This document shows positions 11,936 through 25,300 of a stretch of 62,000 nt of DNA, in pieces; position 1 is the stretch's first letter, and the number at the start of each line of letters is the position of its first letter. The notes beneath the pieces were generated by a model. The model saw nothing but the letters and a program-made list of their open reading frames with translations, was not told the origin of the DNA and did not search any database. The stretch comes from Glandiceps talaboti (taxonomy: Eukaryota > Hemichordata > Enteropneusta > Spengelidae). The translations under genes and the position numbers were made by a program. The stretch lies in NCBI RefSeq assembly GCF_964340395.1, contig NC_135560.1, positions 19,642,598 to 19,704,597 of the forward strand. The letters run 5' to 3'.

Positions 11936-12005
11936 AGACTGTAAGATACGTTGTGTCGTCCCGCCGATGTATGAGGGCGCCCTGTCACGGCGTACCTTAC
12001 AGACT
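11936..12005. mobile_element. MITE-like element, family B, short palindromic copy
   Basis: The whole 70-bp segment is nearly self-complementary. It starts AGACTGTAAGATACG and ends CGTACCTTACAGACT, with GAGGGCGCCCTGTCACGG inside. Termini and the GGGCGCCCT core are shared with 1349-1457 and 16781-16880. Confidence 0.7.
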
Positions 12006-14177
12006 AGGTTAGGAATGTCAGAATACAGGATCTAATTGATAGAATCGTAGTTAGAGGCCTTGTCTAGTGTGAATATGTTACCATATTGTAGGTTCAGCTC
12101 AGTGTCCTTCAGTTCTACCTACACATTACTCATCCTCCATCACCAGATAGTGAATTCTATCAACTATATCAGATCTTCCAGTCCATATTTCAGGGCAAAC
12201 CAATTCCTTAATAAAAGCTATAACCAGTACTGCCATGACATTGAAATCAATCGTCAAATTATTATGTGCTACCAAGATGTTTATGTCAACAGTTCAAATA
12301 ATTTTAATGTTTTGAAATCTGTTTGTCAATCAGTGTAGGAAATGAATAGATGAAAATTAATAGAATTCAAAAAACAGAATAAATGCATTTTGAAATATAT
12401 TTTTTCTTCTTCTGATAGTTAGTGTTTAGATTTTAACCTCATATTTATATAAATATATACATTTACAGTCTCAATTATTTCAAGCATTGACACTTTCCAC
12501 AGTAATATGTCTTCTATATTAACAAGGGTGTCATTCTTGGTAGAGACTAGTTGATATTAATGGGACTTATAAAATGAAATATCTCTTTGAATTTTGGGTA
12601 CTAAAACTCATTCATATTTTCACCAACATGTTGTCTTCAGCATTCAAAGATGGAATCATTTATATTTGACTTGTCAGACTGAAATTGTATTTTGTTAGAA
12701 TAAGCATAGATATTGAAGAGAAATGTCTATGGAATAACATCGTCTTCACAGCCATGGTGTTATCTTCCTGATGCATCATGGGTTGTGTCTCTCTGAACCA
12801 GCATTAGGACCAGAAAGAGGAATTTTTTGTTTTGAAATAATCAGATGGAGTATCAGAAATAAACTACTATTTTTAATTTGTTCTATTGATACTACAGCTA
12901 TATCACAACTACCTGTATTTGTCATTCAGACACAATTTTAAAGACCAAGGTTTCAAGCCCAGGTTCTCACATTAGTGTTATCTGATCAGTGGAGCCATAA
13001 ATATTAAAGAAATTTGTTCTGGACCAATTTTTTCTACTGCTTTGCCAGACAATTGTTACTAAGCCTAAACTGGGTTTTAAACATTACCATCACAATCAGA
13101 CTTTGCATTGTACAATTCATTGAATCTAGACATATCAGTCAGATCACCTTGATGTAGATAACTAATACATAGACATTATTAACATTATGCACCTTGAAAT
13201 AATTTGACATAGAGATTGGGTTACCAGGCCAGAGTGGTTGGGGCAGTGATTGCATACTTTGAATTAATATACAATAACAGTATCATATTTATGTACACAC
13301 TTCTATGCCATGGTACATGTTATTGTCACAAGCATTAATCAAAGAAATGAATTGAAAATAAAATATAAACTATGTTGAAGTACTTAGAGTTAAGAAACAA
13401 ATGGTCTATGTACAAGTATGCAACTAATAGATTTGTACATGCTACTGTAGCTAGGAAGACAGTGAGTCTTTACATTGGTTTTACTACTCTGGTCAGATAA
13501 CTTTCTTACAAGCCAAGACAGACACAAACTAACACTAGTAATGTGACATGTTGACACAAATCTATCATGAATGACATAATGAGTAATCATAGTGCAATGG
13601 TTCAGTCTATGCAGCATTTTATGTGTGTGGACTTGAGGAACTTCCAGTGTTAAAACTATCTTGATTACCGAATCATTATATGTGCATCAGCAAGGCACAA
13701 CTTTCACCACTCAAGTTTCACCCATTTATGTTATACATCTACATGTATACCACTCGTAGTAGTTTTAGTTTGTGGCTGTGTTAACTTGGCAAAACTAAAG
13801 GCATTGCATTCATATCTTGAAATTTTGACAACCATGACATGAAGTCAATCTGAACTTGTAAATCAAATCTTTTTTCGTATGTATTTAGTCACATTTTATA
13901 ACCATTTATACTTTTTGCAATTTTTATACTCTCTATTTATTCAGAATTTGTAGACTGACTTTTTGCTGCACCTTTTTATAATCATTTGAAATGAATTTAA
14001 AATCTTGTCCAAATAGCAGCTGACCTTTGACCTATCATAATCAGAACAAATTTTGATGCAAGTTTATTTTGATATAAAAACACTCCATGGTACCTTGTGA
14101 TATTCTACAAATATACAAGTGATATTAACACAATCGTTGTTTTACAAAGAGAGAGAATTTGGTAGTTTGTATGAGAA

Positions 14178-14362
14178 TGGATGTTCATGGAATCTGGGTT
14201 CATCCTTAATAATGAAAGTTTCTACTCACAGAATCAAATAATTTCTTGGAAGTCAAATCCTAAGTTTCTCACTATTGTAGTATGATATGCCGAGACGTCA
14301 GTGAAAACTTTGGATTCACTTCCAAGAAATGTTTTTAACTCTGTGAGTAGAAATTTTCATTA
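14178..14362. mobile_element. Foldback element, family C, copy 1
   Basis: Arms at about 14211-14270 and 14303-14361 are inverted complements sharing TTCTACTCACAGA, ATTTCTTGGAAGT and an AATCC-AAGTTT stretch. The loop contains a GAGACGTCAGTG segment. A related, diverged copy in opposite orientation is at 55840-55995, including the flanking GAATGGATGTTCAT-like segment. No ORF. Confidence 0.75.
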
Positions 14363-16780
14363 CTCTGTAGTTTGTATTTTTTCATATTTCAGGGAATGAG
14401 TCAGTGACAGACTACTGGTGTTCAACTTTGTTCTATAACATTTGCATGAATTGAGTTAATGTAGTGTGAATGAAATGTCTGATGCATTTAGTTATCTTAT
14501 ACTAAGGGACTTAACATTGGATCTGTAACTTATTCACACATATTCAGAAGGAGTTGGTCACAAATTGAGAGACTGATTTTGAGAGTTTCTTGACATGGAG
14601 ACTAGACAATTGTGTACATGTAATTAACAATGGGTTGTACATTTGAAGCCAAAAATCCACCGACAACCTACTATGATAGAGGAAAAATTTCACATTAAAA
14701 AAAAATTGGAATCTTTTTTATAGAAGTTTTGTATTTGTTATGTTAAATGATAGATGCCTTGAACAGCTGCATGTTTCATTTCAAAGGTTTTCCAATCAAG
14801 AACTTTGATATTCAAAATGATACATGGGAGACTATAGGAAAGGTTATATACCATATACCAAGTTACTTTATCAAACTAAATCCTAAGCAACTCATACCAG
14901 TAGCTTTAACCCAGCATCAAGCCATTTTTTTGTATTCATTATCAGCATTTATCCTGTATTAATAATGTTTTTTTTTTTAATCGGTAATGTTTCTGAATTG
15001 AGTAATCAAGTGTTATGTAGTATGTAGTCTTCGTTGACAATCTTTCAAAGACATACTTTATCTTGATGTATTTGTAGCAGTGTCACCACATGATAAATCT
15101 GATACATGGCGTATTGCAGGATGATCTTATACTTTGACTATATATGCCTGCATTCATGTAGTCATGTATTCCAAGCTATGACTTCTCCAAAAAGACTCAG
15201 ATGTAAAAGATTTTTCTCATTGTTCATATGATGTATGGCCTTTGTGTCTAGACTGAAAGGTTCATCATAGTAACAGTAAAAGTTAAAGACTTCTATTTCT
15301 GAGGCTCTTTCTGTGTTAATTGCTCAATATTTATTTTTGAGATGTTCTATGTTCATTGCTGACTATACACATAGCAAGCAGTGATTGAAGGAGTGTCCTC
15401 ATTGGTGAATCTGTCAAGGGTATGATATCTAGAACAGTGACTACTCCAAAATGGTGCAGATTTATAAGGAACTTTCTGATTGGTCAATACGTTAGAGGAT
15501 AATGGCAATTTTTGACCTGTGGTGGCACACTACTACATACATGAACAAAGAAGTATTAAAACATTGTCAAGAATGTGTCAATGAAAGAGTAAAATGGCAA
15601 TCTAAGTTTCAGCTTTACGAAGATAGACACAAACTAAAAATATTGTTATGACAAGTTCATGTGAAGGTAGCTTTGATTGTATTCACAGTAGGATGGCATT
15701 TCTGATGACTTCCATGATCTTGCAGTGTACGTTTTGGCAATTTCCAACGTTTACATTATCGTGATCCGTGAATGATTAGATAGAACAGAAGCACTACTAT
15801 AACCTACTTGTGTAATCTAACACATGGAACAACAATAGTTTTAGTCTGTGTCTATCTTTGTATAAAGCCGAAACCTTGACTGCCGCTGTAGTAGTTAGAA
15901 ACCTTTGATGACTAAAAGTGATGAATGATGTACACATTGTCTATTCTGTAAGTGTATATCAACAGTAAATTTATAAAGAGTTATCAGCATTTATGTATAG
16001 ATTTTAATACTGTGTAGTAAGAAATATGATAAACAATGTAAGTTATCACAATCATGGCGAACAAAAGATGTTTCATTTCATCCTTGTAATTCAAAAGTAA
16101 AAAGTTTAAAGATGGCTATTTTGAGTCACTACAGTTTACTCTTCATTTACTTTGAATAATAATATTACAAAAACTTTTTAATATGAAGTGTTTATAATCT
16201 CTACACTAACTCGGAATATTGAAAGTCTGGACAATGTCTGAAGTTTAGAATTTTTTTTTTCATTAAAAGGGACATTGGTCTCTTTGAACAAAATGTCGTC
16301 ATATTGTAATTTCTGGGCACCCTTTTGGTAAAATGAAAATCATAACTCAATCCACTTCCTTTTATGTAAAATGCTATCATAACAGCTACAAGATCAAAGA
16401 TTCTCACTTCTTGGTCTCAAACTGGCTAGTATAGAAGGTGTTATTAATCACACAATCCTTGTGAAGTTGTGTGAAAACACCCTGGGTAGAACATCGGTGT
16501 ATTTACAGTTTATATCTCCTGTAAAGTCTACTTTTATTTTCAAATTGTAATCCCAGTATCTTATGTAATTCAAGGGGCAGTATTGACAAGGTGGATATTT
16601 TTCTTTTAAGAGAGACTTTTGAATGGTGTTCCTATGAAAATCCTTCTCATTCTTGTAACGAATTGATGTATTGAAGTCAAATTTGACTTTGTGGTATTAA
16701 TAGTACTCCATTGACAAAACTAACATATAAGATGGTGACTAACAAGTTCAGTCAGACTGATTTCCAATCTTGACTATTGG

Positions 16781-16880
16781 TAGTCTGTAAGATACACGGT
16801 GATGGGGCGCCCTCACACATCGGTCAACCCCTTGAGGAGGCCATTGAGGTCAAAATGGCATGATGTATATTACAGTCTTG
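16781..16880 (+). mobile_element. MITE-like element, family B, copy 3
   Basis: It begins TAGTCTGTAAGATACACGG, has GGGGCGCCCTCACACATCGG and GGTCAACCCC inside, and ends near GTATATTACAGTCTT. This is the same arrangement as 1349-1457. Intergenic. Confidence 0.6.
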
Positions 16881-17128
16881 ACTATTGTGATTTTGGGTGA
16901 CAAAATAGCACCTTGGTAACTTAATCAACTTTGAAATCTTGTAAAGAAGCCCTACTGCACTTACATGTGTTGTGCCATTATAGGAATTTCCTGCAAGGAT
17001 TTGTGGGAAAACCTTGCAGGATATAACATCACATTTACTACAATCTTTGTTTTGACATTATTGATTACAAGATTTAAAGTTGAATAAGTTATCAAGGTCT
17101 TATTTTATCACTCAGAATCATATATAAG

Positions 17129-17256
17129 TTGATAGCAGTAATCAGTACAAGTGTACTAAATGCAGAAATAAGTCTGACTGGACTTTTCTTTTAGGTTGAT
17201 AACAGTAATCAATACAAGTGTACTAAAGACAGAAATAAAGTCTGACTGGACTTTTC
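17129..17256 (+). repeat. ~67-bp tandem duplication
   Basis: Two adjacent copies share GATAACAGTAATCA-like sequence, ACAAGTGTACTAAA and GTCTGACTGGACTTTTC. They differ at a few bases, and the second copy contains AATAAA. Confidence 0.8.
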
Positions 17257-17754
17257 CATTAATCAATTTATTAATTAAAAAGTGACAACATGACACATCT
17301 TCATAAAATATTTTGGGTTATCTCTTCATTAACATATTTATATATATTAATTTTGTATATTTCTCATATATAATATTTTTTAATTTTTGTGAGTACTTGT
17401 AATATGTAATTAATCCATAATTTCAATGGTATCTCAAATCAGGACTGTTCTATGTCAACTTCCTTTTATTATTGTACATATTAGGTAGTTTTTATTATGA
17501 AACTTTGTATGTTTGTTTCCACCAGCATTATGAGAGTATTATTGACAGTGACAATTTGTTATTATTGGTGTTAGAAGATGTTATGTTATTTGTTAGTTTA
17601 GTCATTCAACTGGTCATTAAACAGTTTTTGGTGTCTTCTGTCAAGTTTTATAATCTGAAAGAGCTCTTGTGTCTTGTTTTATTTAGTGGCTGCTGTCTTC
17701 TGTTTTTTTTTAGCACAACTGAACTTAGGTTCATTAGTGCTACAGGCATGGCGC

Positions 17755-17850
17755 TGTGTGTGTGTGTGTGTGTGTCTGTCTGTCTGCATGCATACATGTA
17801 TGTATCTGTGTGTGTGCACATGAGCATGTGTGTGTCTGTGTCTATTTAAG
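17755..17850 (+). repeat. Imperfect GT microsatellite
   Basis: A GT-rich tract with CTGT, CATGCATACATGTATGTAT and further GT runs. Its only effect on ORFs is a spurious C/V-rich translation. Confidence 0.85.
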
Positions 17851-19040
17851 TGAATTTTGTGTACTAAAAACAGTTACATGATTCAATGTTTTTTGTTTTA
17901 CTTTATTTACAATGATAGTTTCATTTTCACATGATACATTATTAGCAAAATGAAATTAAATACTTCTCCTTTTTCCTATTATCAAACTTTCTAACAATTG
18001 ATCTTCGGCTGTGTACACATGTTGTTATTACCAAAAAAGGAAACTAATTTTCGACTCTATATAATAACTTATTTTCACCTTTAGAATTATTTGTTTCTGG
18101 AACTTATTGCCCTTATATATGCGGTCATTGCAATTTTTGGCGTCTAAAACTACACACCTCCCAGGACATGGATATGTCCAAAAAAGTTGTCAAATCTGTC
18201 AGTGGACAGTTATGAGGGTTGGTATATATGATATTATATTTGGACAGTTGAGATTAAAATGATACATTTACTGTACCTTTGCACAGCTTGAGGACTATAT
18301 AACTCAACTACAAACCTATAGCTGTGTCATGTAAATCACTTACGTCACTATTATTCTTCGCAGTTATCTTCCTAAAGCACATGATCTAGCAAGAATGTGT
18401 GATGGTAAAATTATGAAATTTTCAAAAGTTGTACTTTTTTAGAGGTGATTTGGAGGACTAACATGTTTTCCCTTGAATTTCTAGCCGTCCAGAACTAGAC
18501 AGTCCATGCCATTGGTTTAATACACAAACAAAACCATCAGAATTTAACTACAGCTGGTTTTAAGCTCAGAAAATGGTAATGGATGCTATCCTACCCTCAT
18601 GTTTGATCTCTGTTGCTTGACAAGTTCATCATTAGTCTGTACAATGTGGGCAGTCTGGACGTACTTGATGGACATTGTCATCATGTGATATGCATTATTT
18701 GTTAGATAGTTAATTGCTACATAAGTTTTATACATTTCATACTTTCATCTTCATTAGCACTAACAATAATTGAACAATACCAATATTGAATACATGTTTG
18801 TCAACACTTTATTTCCTTTGACTATTAAAATTTCTTCAGATTTAATCCTGTTTTCCATTTTTTTATATTCACCCCCCCCCCCCCCCCCCCCACATAGAGA
18901 GAGGATTGAGCTGAACTTCCTCTTTTGGAAATGTTTCTTACATTTACTGAAACTTCACAAACTAGTTGATAACAATTCAAATTTTCAAATGTAAATGACG
19001 TCAAAAAAAATGTGATGCATCACTGACACACCAATGTATG

Positions 19041-19192
19041 AAAGCCAGTAAGGGACATTTTGTAAAATAAAAATTTTAAAAATTATCTCGTGAGCATGAC
19101 ATAATATCTTGTGCGCACGAATTACTATCTCGTGAGCACGACATACTATCTTGTGAGCACTTTTATTTTACAAAATGTCCCTTACTGGCTTT
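19041..19192. mobile_element. MITE-like element with GTGAGCAC repeats, family D, copy 1
   Basis: Perfect or near-perfect 32-bp inverted termini begin AAAGCCAGTAAGGGACATTT at the left, with the complement ending CCCTTACTGGCTTT at the right. The interior is a short tandem of ATCTCGTGAGCACGA-like units, about 23 bp each. Non-autonomous, and located about 1 kb downstream of the PARP14-like stop codon. Confidence 0.85.
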
Positions 19193-20274
19193 AATATCAA
19201 GACAGGAGAAAGTAGGAAAATGAAAACAAGAAAACAAACCCATAAATTCCTCCTGTGTTAAGAGATTGACTCATATTCCAATAATTAGGTAGTTACCTAA
19301 TGTACTGTACTACTTGACTGTGCATTTCTCATTCTCCCAATTCTCCCACATAAATTCCACACAATAACAAACACTAAATGGTAAACTTAACTTTAAACTG
19401 ATTACAAGTAAAAAGATGAAATATTGATAAAAATACAACAACTGTATTAAGCCTAAATGGTAAATGACAATGACAACTTCATTCATTTACTCCTAGATTA
19501 CAATTTCTGTCATTTCAGTTCATAATGTCATTTTTTTGTACTTGTTTACTTTTGTCATTTCAATCTGACATTTCATTATTTCATCATTTGGGTAATAGTC
19601 CCTAACCCTTGTTTTTGTAGTCTGTATACTCAGACTATCAGCTATCACTCCAGATATATGATTTGAGAAACCTGATACGTACTAAACAATGTAAATGTAC
19701 TATCTTTACAGAGTATCTTAACGTATTACTGTACTTATATGGTCCAAAACTCAAATCTAAACTGTTGCTATAGTCACTTTTTCTAATATTGTTTAGAAAT
19801 CGTCTCACTACGTATTTTGCACTTTCCAAAAAAGTGTACATTCCTGTTAAAACCATGTCTTTCTTGTGAAATAAAATCTGAATGACAATGATGAAGTAGT
19901 ATAGCACTATAACCTTTGATGAATCGGCAGATTACATCTAAATGAAAATGGTTAACATTTCTGAAAAATTACCAGAACTATTTGAACTTTGTGAACTGTG
20001 TCATGAAGACTTCCATTTATGTTTGGGGTTATATAAATTACAATATTGTAATACATTCACCATCAGTAAATGAAAGACAACCATGACACCCATTTATGTC
20101 TGTTGAAGTTGATTCTTTACAGTAACTGAAATGTTTAGATTAACCAGTAACTGTAACTTTCTGCTCTAGTGTTTTCAAAATTTGAAGTTTTTCAAGTGAA
20201 GTTCTTTTGGGTTTAACTGTTTTTTCCTTTATAATTTAACTTGTCAATTCATCCTTTATATGATCTCCTCTAGT

Positions 20275-21149
20275 TCACTGGAATTTGATGAGATATTCAG
20301 GATAAGCTTGTGTATCATGAAAGATCACGAAGACACTGGGATTAGAGGTGTTGTCGACCGTTGTGTCATAAACATCAAATGGATTGCTAGGATTCTTTGC
20401 TGGGGGTAAGATGATACCTCCCTGTCCCTTGCAGTATTCTCCTACTAGTACTTTAGCATAGTACATATGTCGGTAACCACTCCTGCCAACTTTAGCATAT
20501 CCCATAGATGTACCAGACTGTACTGCAAAGTATGTACCATTACCTAAAGCTGTACCTGTGTGTAATAAAACATATGACGGGTGATTACTGGCTTAACTGG
20601 CATAACTGAAACTGATTCCAACTTAGACATCTTTCTCACCATGGCATGACTATCATAGAACAAGAGAAGGTATGCCGAGTTATGACAGAAGTTACTGTCG
20701 ATTTACAAAACTATTATCAGAAGCGAAACTCATATTTCTAACTTGTTAAAGTTTCCCTGGATTTATGAAGTGTAATTCTAACAAATTAATTAGTTTTCAA
20801 CATTTTTGTTCTTGTTTAGCAATAATATATTCAATTTGTGAAAATACACCTGTAATATAAAAATACTGTTTTCCAGAGAAAACAAGAAAGAAAGAAATTA
20901 TTATGCATAGTACAAAGTATTAAAAATTAAAAGCAAGTTACTCTAACACTTGATAACATTTACATTGACTGTTACAATTCCCCTTGACAGTTATTGAGCA
21001 ATTATGTTGGAAAATAATTTCTAATTATCGGTAAAAGTAAAATAAACATAATTTTTGAAATATCAGTAAAAGTAAACTACATATAATAAAAAAAATGTAA
21101 AGTATTTTAAAGTTAATCAAAAACAGACATTGCAGGGACAAAGGAAAAG

Positions 21150-21205
<56 letters not shown>

Positions 21206-22322
21206 TTCCTACCATGTGCTCTGCCACTAAAACTTCTATTGAATCCTTTCTCATTGATATTAACCACAGATGCTTCACCAGTACCATGAAATAATTGTTT
21301 CTCATTGGCACTGAAACACACAGATAAAATAATATTACATATGTAGAAGTGATAACTTGTCTGGGGATGTATACACATACTACTGGTATTTGAGTTGTCA
21401 GTGCAATATCGAAAATATGATTTTATGAAATAAAGTGAATGTACAGTTGTATTTTTTTACAAAACTTTGTATTTTACATTGTTAGACTTATTTGATTCGT
21501 ATGAAAGCCAGTAAGGGACATTTTGTACAATAAGAAATAAAAAATTATCTCGTGAGCACGAGATACTATCTTGTGAGCACGAGATACTATCTTGTAGGCA
21601 CGACATACTATCTTGTGAGCATGACATACTATCTTGTGAGCACGAGATTTGGCAATAAATTGTTGCAAAAATACAAAATTTGCTGTTTTACAGAACCCTA
21701 GTGATGATCTGTGGGTGACAGTGTAAGTACTTGTTGTGTACTTGCAGTGTTTTCTGCTGCGTTTCCACTTAATTGCTATACTCGTGAAAGTACAGAACAC
21801 AGACACACATTTTGTGCCAATATGCAGAGTTCGACAAATTGACATTCACATGTCCTGGGATTCTGTCAATATATATTTTAGTGCAAAACAACCAAGGTAC
21901 AATAAAACATTACGTGATCTTATATCAAGTAGTGACACAATAAGTATGAGGAAAGATGACAAAAATTAAAATCACCACTAATCTATCAGACATTCTTGAA
22001 AAATATTTACAGTTATTAAAATAAAATAAATATTGTTTTATTTTGTCTCTGGTTCTGGGTTTCTGTGGTATCTTTTGTGAGAACTGTACTGAAACCTACC
22101 CCTTCCGGTTCTGTACCTCCATCTTGTCTTTCTGAGAACAATACTGCAGCCATAGATGAGGATTCTGTATTCTTTCAATTGATGCAATCTGACCACTACC
22201 ACCAAAAGCTGATTGCACATTTCGATATTCTTGAGAATTAGGCTGAAGTTTGACCTGATGACATGAGACAGGTCGGCCATTTTGACTGGGCTGGGGATCC
22301 CAGTGTGCTGGTATTGAAGCAG
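20275..22322 (-). CDS. PARP14: PARP14-like exons 22-24: catalytic ART domain
   Basis: Three exons (22100-22322, 21213-21310, 20275-20555) encode the ADP-ribosyltransferase fold. The NAD-binding histidine is in [10 protein letters not shown] (about residue 2141) and the tyrosine in GNGTYFAV (about 2174). The third triad position falls in AYPEYLIKF, where Leu (about 2254) replaces the Glu of polymerising PARPs. From knowledge of the family, H-Y-L predicts mono-ADP-ribosylation. The stop is TGA at 20275-20277. The donor of exon 23 lies eight bases from a (CAA)n tract. Confidence 0.93.
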
Positions 22323-25300
22323 CTATAGACAGTAAACAATTAACACTTGTCAAGTAACATAGTTGACCAAGTCAAATTAAGGTTAAGAAAGTTAAAGGGA
22401 AAGTTAAAGTGACACGAACTAAAGCTTATAAGCTTTTCACGCAAGTGAAAATATCATAAAACTTCAATTACCTATTCTATGTATATATACCTTCTATGTC
22501 TTCTGGTATTCAAACAACACTTGTTTGTATAGTAGGGATTTCCTTATAAAAATTGTATGCAAATAAAAGAACTGAAGGTGAAAAACAAGTCTTTAGAATA
22601 TGTGGAAAGGTAGCTTATATATGTATAACTTATAATCAATATTAAAAGGTATGATAATTGATGTCAATCTGTACCTATAAATAAATATATCATCTTTTTT
22701 TTTCTGAATGAAATAAAATGGTTATTTTTTACTACTTACCATGACTATGTAAATCTTCTCGTTCCACTCGATGTCTCTTCCTAGAGTTCTGAATTCTTTC
22801 CTCCATTTGATTGAAGTCTATGATACAAGACTGAAGTCTTCCATTATCATCCAGGTCATATGATACATTGGCTTGTTTCTTGTCATAAGCATCTTCAATA
22901 ATCATATTAGTGATGGCATCAAAAGCTACCATGTGTTGACAGCTGTTATCATACCAAAACCTAGAAATAAATGGTGACAAAATATCAAACCACTATTGCA
23001 GACTTAGAAAAAGAAATTGAAATTCTAGTTGTTGAGAACACATATTTTTACCCATGATACAATATAAACAACAACATTATATATTTCTTTCATAGTGGAA
23101 AGGATTTCACTTGTTTACTTTGTTCAAAAGACTCCCCTTTACAGGGTTCTCCCCATACTGGCCAGCACTGGTCGGTACCTACTAGCACTCTGACAATGTC
23201 TGATTATAGTTCTATTGCTCAGTGTTGTAAATTACATGACCATGACCAATAATTACAGGAACACTTTCTAAATTTACCTAATGAATAGTAATGCTAACCA
23301 AACAACACTCATTTATGATTGGGGAGAACCCTGAAATCAGCCAAGCCTACCAGCACTCATTTAGGATTGGAGAGAACCCTGAAGCTAACCAAAAATACCA
23401 GCACTCATTTAGGATTGGGGTTTACCCTGACGTCAACCAAACCTACCAGCACTCATTTAAGATTGGGGAGAACCCTGGTGTGGTCACTCAAAGTCAAATA
23501 AACCTACCACTGCACATTCTTTTGGACCAGTTCAGCTTTCTCACCCTGGGCCTGTTCATCTTTTTTGGTGTCCAGAAATTCTGAGATTTCACCGTAGACG
23601 TTGATGACATCATTTGGATTACCTTCAAGGATCAGACAGTTCATGTTTCTAGTATCTGTAAGGTAATTGTGTAAACAACACAAAATTATTTACAAATGTC
23701 AAATTTATTGCGAAGTTTAAAGTTACATTAGCTGTAAGTGTGATATTATCTCTTTAATAGATCAGACAAGCAATAATATATTCACTGAGAAAATTGTTAA
23801 AAATATCAATAATTAGTCAAGTGCTAAATGAGTTGCAAAAAACCTTCCAGTTGATAATATCATGAACCAATGGTATAACTATTTACTGTGGTTACTTTGA
23901 AAGCCATCATTTTAATGAGATGGGGAGGGGGGTTGGTGGCATTCTTGGCAAATTCAATTTATTCTATTTTTGCTTTTTCTGTTTTCACATAATCTTTAGG
24001 AAAATATCCATTTTATTTAAAGCTTCTTGTATTGCCACCCATAGGTCCATCTTTATCATCTCTAACCTTGGATGCTTGTTTGTTTTGAAGATGGTCATAA
24101 CTTGGGTAGCCAGACTATGGCACATGTTGTTTAGCAGTAATATAATTCTCTAAAAAAAATTGTTGGATTACATATTGTGCTACAGGCACAGCTGGAAGGC
24201 AATAGCTGCCACATGTAGCACTGTTGTGTGAAACTTTGGACAGACATCAAATTACTATTTTAAACTTACCTTTGTTAACTAAAACATCGTGTCTTTTTCC
24301 AAGCTCTATGACTCCATCTAATTCTTTCTTGCTCAGTTTACCAATCATTTGATTCTTGAGTTCCTACATATTGATAGAAATCACTTTTTATCGTTATCTT
24401 GTAATATCTAACTGATAGTTGTCACCTGTTTTCATTCACCATTACAATTTGATGCTAACAGTTGTAACTGTCAAGTTATAGAGCTAATTACACTTGAAAT
24501 GCAGTAAAATGAATGTTATATTACTTTGATACTAAAAAACTCAGTAGATCATGTAAGTTTTTTCAGTTTGGAAATCTACAAATAACAATGCAAAGATTGA
24601 ATGTGTTGTCATGGTTACTGTTTTATCATGGGGGGGAGAAATCATACATGCTTTGTAGTTTGATCTCAGAAAAGTTTGTCGATAGCATCAATTGCAGATT
24701 TGATGTTGGACTGATTTGAAGCTGTTATTATGAATGTGTTGTCATGGTTACCATTGTTCACACTTACTTGTTTAGTAGTTTCATCTGAAACAAGTTTATC
24801 AATGGCATCCATTGCAGATTTGATGTTGGACTGATTTGAAGCTGTTATAATGAATGTGATGGCTTGTTTATTACTTGAACTCCAGGGTCCAAAACCAAGT
24901 TTCTTCTGAATAAATTCCAAAGGCTTTGAAGGTCCTTTCCTTGTGTCTTCTGTTTGAATTGAAAGAATTACAGGTTGGAAAGATGACTATTTAGTAATAC
25001 AACTTTTCAAATGATAAGTATTAGAAATATTAAGATATTTGAAGAAATGATGTGAATTCTATTCGTCTTAGATACCTCCATTATTTACCTGATTGATGTG
25101 TTTCTATTAATATTGTCTTATTATACTAGTATGTAATATAGCAATACCACCAACAGACCAATGTCCTTACTGCTGTTTTCATTATCATATTTTGCATTTT
25201 TTTTTGTCTTGTATTTATTTTTCTTAACTAATTTTTACTTTTGGCAACCATAAGAAAGCTTCTGTAGTCGATTTTGTGTTGAATAAATAAAATAAATAAA

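Larger units (their letters stand above)
11750..20274. other. Convergent intergenic region and probable 3'UTRs
   Basis: This lies between the stop codons of the RAI14-like (+) and PARP14-like (-) genes. I see no exon-like ORF with splice sites. It holds family B elements (11936, 16781), a foldback element (14178), a tandem duplication (17129), a GT microsatellite (17755-17850), a run of 20 C (18872-18891) and a GAGCAC-type MITE (19041). Either gene may have a long 3'UTR here. Confidence 0.6.

Noticed and set aside
21501-21650. A coding segment with repeated RAHKIV residues on the - strand
   Set aside because: It is the translated core of the family D MITE in an intron between two catalytic exons.
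23291-23584. + strand ORF with four [11 protein letters not shown]-like repeats
   Set aside because: It runs antisense through the intronic ~48-bp minisatellite into PARP14-like exon 20, and has no splice or start support.
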